Assembly: GCA_033398695.1 (NCBI GenBank)
Contig: JAWKAU010000238.1
Location: 1 to 64,000, forward strand
Reading direction: 5' to 3'
DNA: 64,000 nucleotides
DNA from: Orobanche coerulescens
Lineage: Eukaryota; Streptophyta; Magnoliopsida; Lamiales; Orobanchaceae
A program made the position numbers and the translations under genes. This document shows, in pieces, positions 61,011-64,000 of this stretch. The notes beneath the pieces were generated by a model that saw nothing but the letters and a program-made list of their open reading frames with translations, had not been told where the DNA came from and searched no databases. Position 1 is the stretch's first letter, and each line of letters starts with the position of its first letter.

Positions 61011-61335
61011 GCACTATAAGACCGAGTTCGCCTCGGCACCTCGAATGACCGGCTCCTCCGGCACTATAAGACCGAGTTCACCTCGGCACCTCGAATGACC
61101 GGCTCCTCCGGCACCATAAGACCGAGTTCGCCTCGGCACCTCGAATGACCGGCTCCTCCGGCACTATAAGACCGAGTTCACCTCGGCACCTCGAATGACC
61201 GGCTCCTCCGGCACCATAAGACCGAGTTCGCCTCGGCACCTCGAATGACCGGCTCCTCCGGCACCATAAGACCGAGTTCGCCTCGGCACCTCGAATGACC
61301 GGCTCCTCCGGCACTATAAGACCGAGTTCGCCTCG
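61011..61335 (+). repeat. Minisatellite 1, 50-bp unit x 6.5
   Basis: The unit starts GCACYATAAGACCGAGTTCG and ends with GACCGGCTCCTCCG. Units begin at 61011, 61061, 61111, 61161, 61211, 61261 and a partial one at 61311. Variation is limited to C/T in the CTATAAG/CCATAAG word and G/A in TTCGCC/TTCACC, the two variants alternating in part. Because 50 is not a multiple of three, the open frames across it are incidental. Confidence 0.97.
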
Positions 61336-61440
61336 ACCCCAGGTTTCGAGGAAGAGATCAAAAGTTCCAACCACTACGCTTCAAGAGGTAAATATCTTGT
61401 GATATTATCTTTATTAGAATATTGATTTCACCAAGAATAT
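61336..61440. other. AT-rich spacer between minisatellites
   Basis: About 105 bp of non-repeated, AT-rich sequence splitting two related GC-rich 50-bp arrays. No gene or motif seen. Confidence 0.6.
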
Positions 61441-62210
61441 AAGACCGGTCCACCCGGCACTAAAAGTCCGAGCTCGCCTCGGCACCTCAAAAGACCGGTC
61501 CACCCGGCACTAAAAGTCCGAGCTCACCTCGGCACCTCAAAAGACCGGTCCACCCGGCACTAAAAGTCCGAGCTCGCCTCGGCACCTCAAAAGACCGGTC
61601 CACCCGGCACCGAAAGTCCGAGCTCGCCTCGGCACCTCAAAAGACCGGTCCACCCGGCATTGAAAGTCCGAGCTCGCCTCGGCACCTAGTAAGACCGGTT
61701 CATCCGGCACTAAAAGTCCGAGCTCGCCTCGGCACCTTATAAGACCGGTCCACCCGGCACTAAAAGTCCGAGCTCGCCTCGGCACCTCAAAAGACCGGTC
61801 CACCCGGCACTAAAAGTCCGAGCTCGCCTCGGCACCTTATAAGACCGGTCCACCCAGCACTGAAAGTCCGAGCTCGCCTCGGCACCTTATAAGACCGGTC
61901 CACCCGGCACCGAAAGTCCGATCTCGCCTCGGCACCTTATGAGACCGGTCCACCCGGCACTGAAAGTCCGAGCTCGCCTCGGCACCTTATAAGACCGGTC
62001 CACCCGGCACTGAAAGTCCGAGCTCGCCTCGGCACCTTATAAGACCGGTCCACCCGGCACCGAAAGTCCGAGCTCGCCTCGGCACCTTATGAGACCGGTC
62101 CACCCGGCACTAAAAGTCCGAGCTCGCCTCGGCACCTTATGAGACCGGTCCACCCGGCACTGAAAGTCCGAGCTCGCCTCGGCACCTTATAAGATCGGCC
62201 CATCCGGCAG
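61441..62210 (+). repeat. Minisatellite 2, 50-bp unit x 15.4
   Basis: The unit starts AAGACCGGTCCACCCGGCAC and ends CTCGGCACCTCAA or CTCGGCACCTTAT. There are fifteen full units in exact 50-bp register from 61441 and a partial sixteenth at 62191. The first part of the array mostly ends in CTCAA and the later part in CTTAT, with higher-order local duplication. It is related to minisatellite 1 through the shared CCGAG-CGCCTCGGCACCT core and equal period. Confidence 0.97.
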
Positions 62211-62497
62211 AAAAAACGGCGGTCTGACCCATAGAGCCCAAACACAAAAAGGCAACAAAAGCCATAAAAAGATCGTATTCACTCGAAATAAGTTCCATAC
62301 AAAAATCAAGGAAGAGTGGCACGCATTCCATACATGGAATAAAACAAAAAGTCTACTCGGCCTTGTCCTCCTGATCGGCCGCCTGAGAAGATCGCCCCCA
62401 CCTCCTCCGCACAAGGTCTCCTCCGGATCTTCGGCCTTCGGCGGCCTTCGACTCATCATCCCCGAGAGCTTCAACCTTCGTGTCGGCCACTGGGACT

Positions 62498-63989
62498 TTA
62501 TGTAGGCCTGACTTCCTCAACGGTCTTCCCTTCCTTCATGAGATCCAACATCTCATAACAAGTGGAGACGTAGTTAAGGTTGATCAACTCCTCGTACTCG
62601 GCGTCTTTGAAAAGCACAGCTCCACAAGAAGGCCCCCGTCAGAACCCGCAGATTCGCAAGTCCGAACCCGCCTGGCCGCTTGCTCAAGTTGGGCCTTAGC
62701 GCTTTGCAAGTGAGCCTCGTACTCGGCCCCGATGTCCAGCACTGCTTTTGCGCCTTCCCGGCCGCCGCGGCCATCTCGTCACCTTCCTTTCCATATCTCG
62801 GCCTCAAAGGCCCGGCTCTCCGTAAGCTCCATCTTACCCTTCGAGAAGCCATCTCCTCCTCCAAAGATTTGATAAGCGAAGGCGAGATGGTGTTCCTCCT
62901 GTAAGGCCTTCGAGATCGGCCTCGCCTTTTTATGTTTCCCACTGAGGCGATCGGCTCCCAAATGCCTTCACATAGGTGCACAACGCCCGGCCCTGAATAG
63001 CGTTTCCAAAATGGATCTGCTCGGCCGGATCCATATCGTTGGTCACCATCTCCATCTTTGGCGTCCACCCAAAAGGGGAACATGGCTGGACTCAACCACC
63101 GAGGGGGAACCCGATCGAGCGATTCGGCGGTGGGAGTGGCCGCCTGGACGTAGTCGAGGAACCAGCGCGGTCTCCGCCCTTTCATCCGGCACAAGGCTCT
63201 TCCCCATCCTTATTCATCGGGAGATAGTGGCCCTCCAAATCAATTAGGGCTCCTTACCCTTTGCCCGGCTGTCCGGCAGGGCTCAAAGCAGCACGACGAT
63301 CTCGGGAAGGGGGAAACCCTCGGCCCTGGTCAAGTTATCCTCGTGCTCGGCCTCTACTCTCTTCCGTTTGCCCGCACGCTCCCTACGCTCGGCCTCTGCG
63401 GCAGCCTCGCCACCACTGCGCAGCGTCTCTTTCCGTCCAGTCGAGCTCCTACCCTTGGGGCCTGGATGAAGAAGAAATATCAAAAAAAAAAAAAAAAAAA
63501 AAGAGGCTACCCGATGAAGACATTCTGTTCGGGTTAGTGGATCAAGCCCCGCAGCCCCAGATTGTCCTCGTAATCAAAAGGTATGACTTCCTCCGATCAA
63601 CGGAAGATCCAAGAGCCGTTTCAACCCTGGCCGTCGAACAAGGAGGAGGTCTCTCAAGCGGAATACGTTACGCACAAACAACAAATTATGAGCGTCGACA
63701 AAAAGGTACAGCAGTCAAGAACACAACACTTACTCATTTTGGCAACAAAGTCTTCGGGGACCCGGAGCTCGGCGTCCATCACGCCAGGCTCCCACTCATC
63801 AACCGAGCTCAGCCACGGTCCCCCCACATAGAACCACTGGTCTTTCCAGCTATGGATGGTCTCCGGCACCTCCACCAAATCCTTATACATCGCGTGCCGG
63901 TCACAAATAAAACCATGAACCAGATCGGCCGATCGACCTCCATAAAAAGAGACTGTTAATCTCTTCGAAACTGGGCTCAGGCCACCCAT
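62498..63989 (-). pseudogene. Antisense ORF of the Tat-like element (decayed)
   Basis: Minus-strand coding remnant opposite to the LTR/PBS direction. Its N-terminal part (63989 to about 63654) is a globular segment with SWKDQWFYVGGPW. A basic and acidic low-complexity middle follows (about 63283-63480). The C-terminal half is helical and coiled-coil-like, with frames shifting near 62950 and 62830, ending EEVRP before a TAA at 62498. The layout resembles the gag-like 'putative plant transposon protein' ORFs carried antisense by some Tat elements. No catalytic domain. A run of 21 A (63482-63502) interrupts it. Identity is inferred from layout, so confidence is moderate. Confidence 0.5.
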
Positions 63990-64000
63990 GCTGACTAAAA

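Noticed and set aside
61441..62210. Regular direct repeats resembling a CRISPR array
   Set aside because: Units are head-to-tail with no unique spacers, and the genome is a plant's. This is a minisatellite.
63462..63510. Possible minus-strand intron (GT...AG with a T-rich tract) in the antisense ORF
   Set aside because: It would be only 49 nt, below the usual plant minimum, and joining does not clearly extend a conserved frame. A plain 21-A run explains it.

Overview
The window is almost wholly transposable-element DNA from a flowering-plant nuclear genome. No host gene, rRNA, tRNA, CRISPR array or bacterial-type operon was found. The plant assignment rests on L1-type LINE coding sequence with a C-terminal RNase H, Ty3/gypsy (Metaviridae) Gag-Pol with PBSs for initiator tRNA-Met, and a Tat-like LTR with its typical PBS and a 50-bp minisatellite region.

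Layout. (1) A plant L1 LINE is the scaffold: 1-701 (endonuclease), 44618-45920 (reverse transcriptase), 56574-58736 (C-terminal region, RNase H, 3'UTR, short A tail). Two blocks of nested LTR elements split it. (2) Block one, 702-44617, holds A (minus, 702-6723), B1 (minus, 6724-12241), an 11-bp LINE scrap, and composite C (plus, 12253-44026). C contains two tandem ~14.7-kb units. Each unit has two LTRs of a gag-only family D, a full-length element E (E1, E2) inside D, truncated D, 275 bp of patchwork filler, and C gag-pol. The last 591 bp (44027-44617) are the missing half of the B1 3' LTR. (3) Block two, 45921-56573, is a D-family element (D3, minus, TSD CACTC) whose left LTR is split by full-length B2 (plus, TSD GATAC). 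(4) After the LINE come the end of a Tat-like LTR (to 59694), its PBS, a non-coding leader, two 50-bp minisatellites (61011-61335 and 61441-62210) and a decayed antisense ORF (62498-63989).

Target-site duplications solve block one. The halves of the TSDs for A (AAAAG), B1 (CTCTC) and C (TTCAG) lie at positions that fit only if 702-44026 is inverted between two inverted copies of one ~0.9-kb LTR. Undoing the inversion pairs all three TSDs and restores the LINE reading frame. It may be a real ectopic-recombination inversion or an assembly error.

In all autonomous families (A/C/E and B) the pol reading frame runs through the polypurine tract into the 3' LTR, so the LTR start encodes the last ~45-50 residues of Pol. 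This and the domain order suggest the CRM-like (centromeric) chromovirus lineage, as inference. Every LTR class here also carries, just 5' of the PBS side, two adjacent potential RNA hairpins, most with the same TAGGTC hexaloop. Their stems differ between families by compensatory and G-U-preserving changes. This is the most promising possibly undescribed functional element here.

Sequence quality is uneven. Copies in 0.7-44 kb differ mostly by 1-4 base indels, many at CGGCCG, and Ns occur near 3.68 kb. Many of the frameshifts there may be consensus errors.
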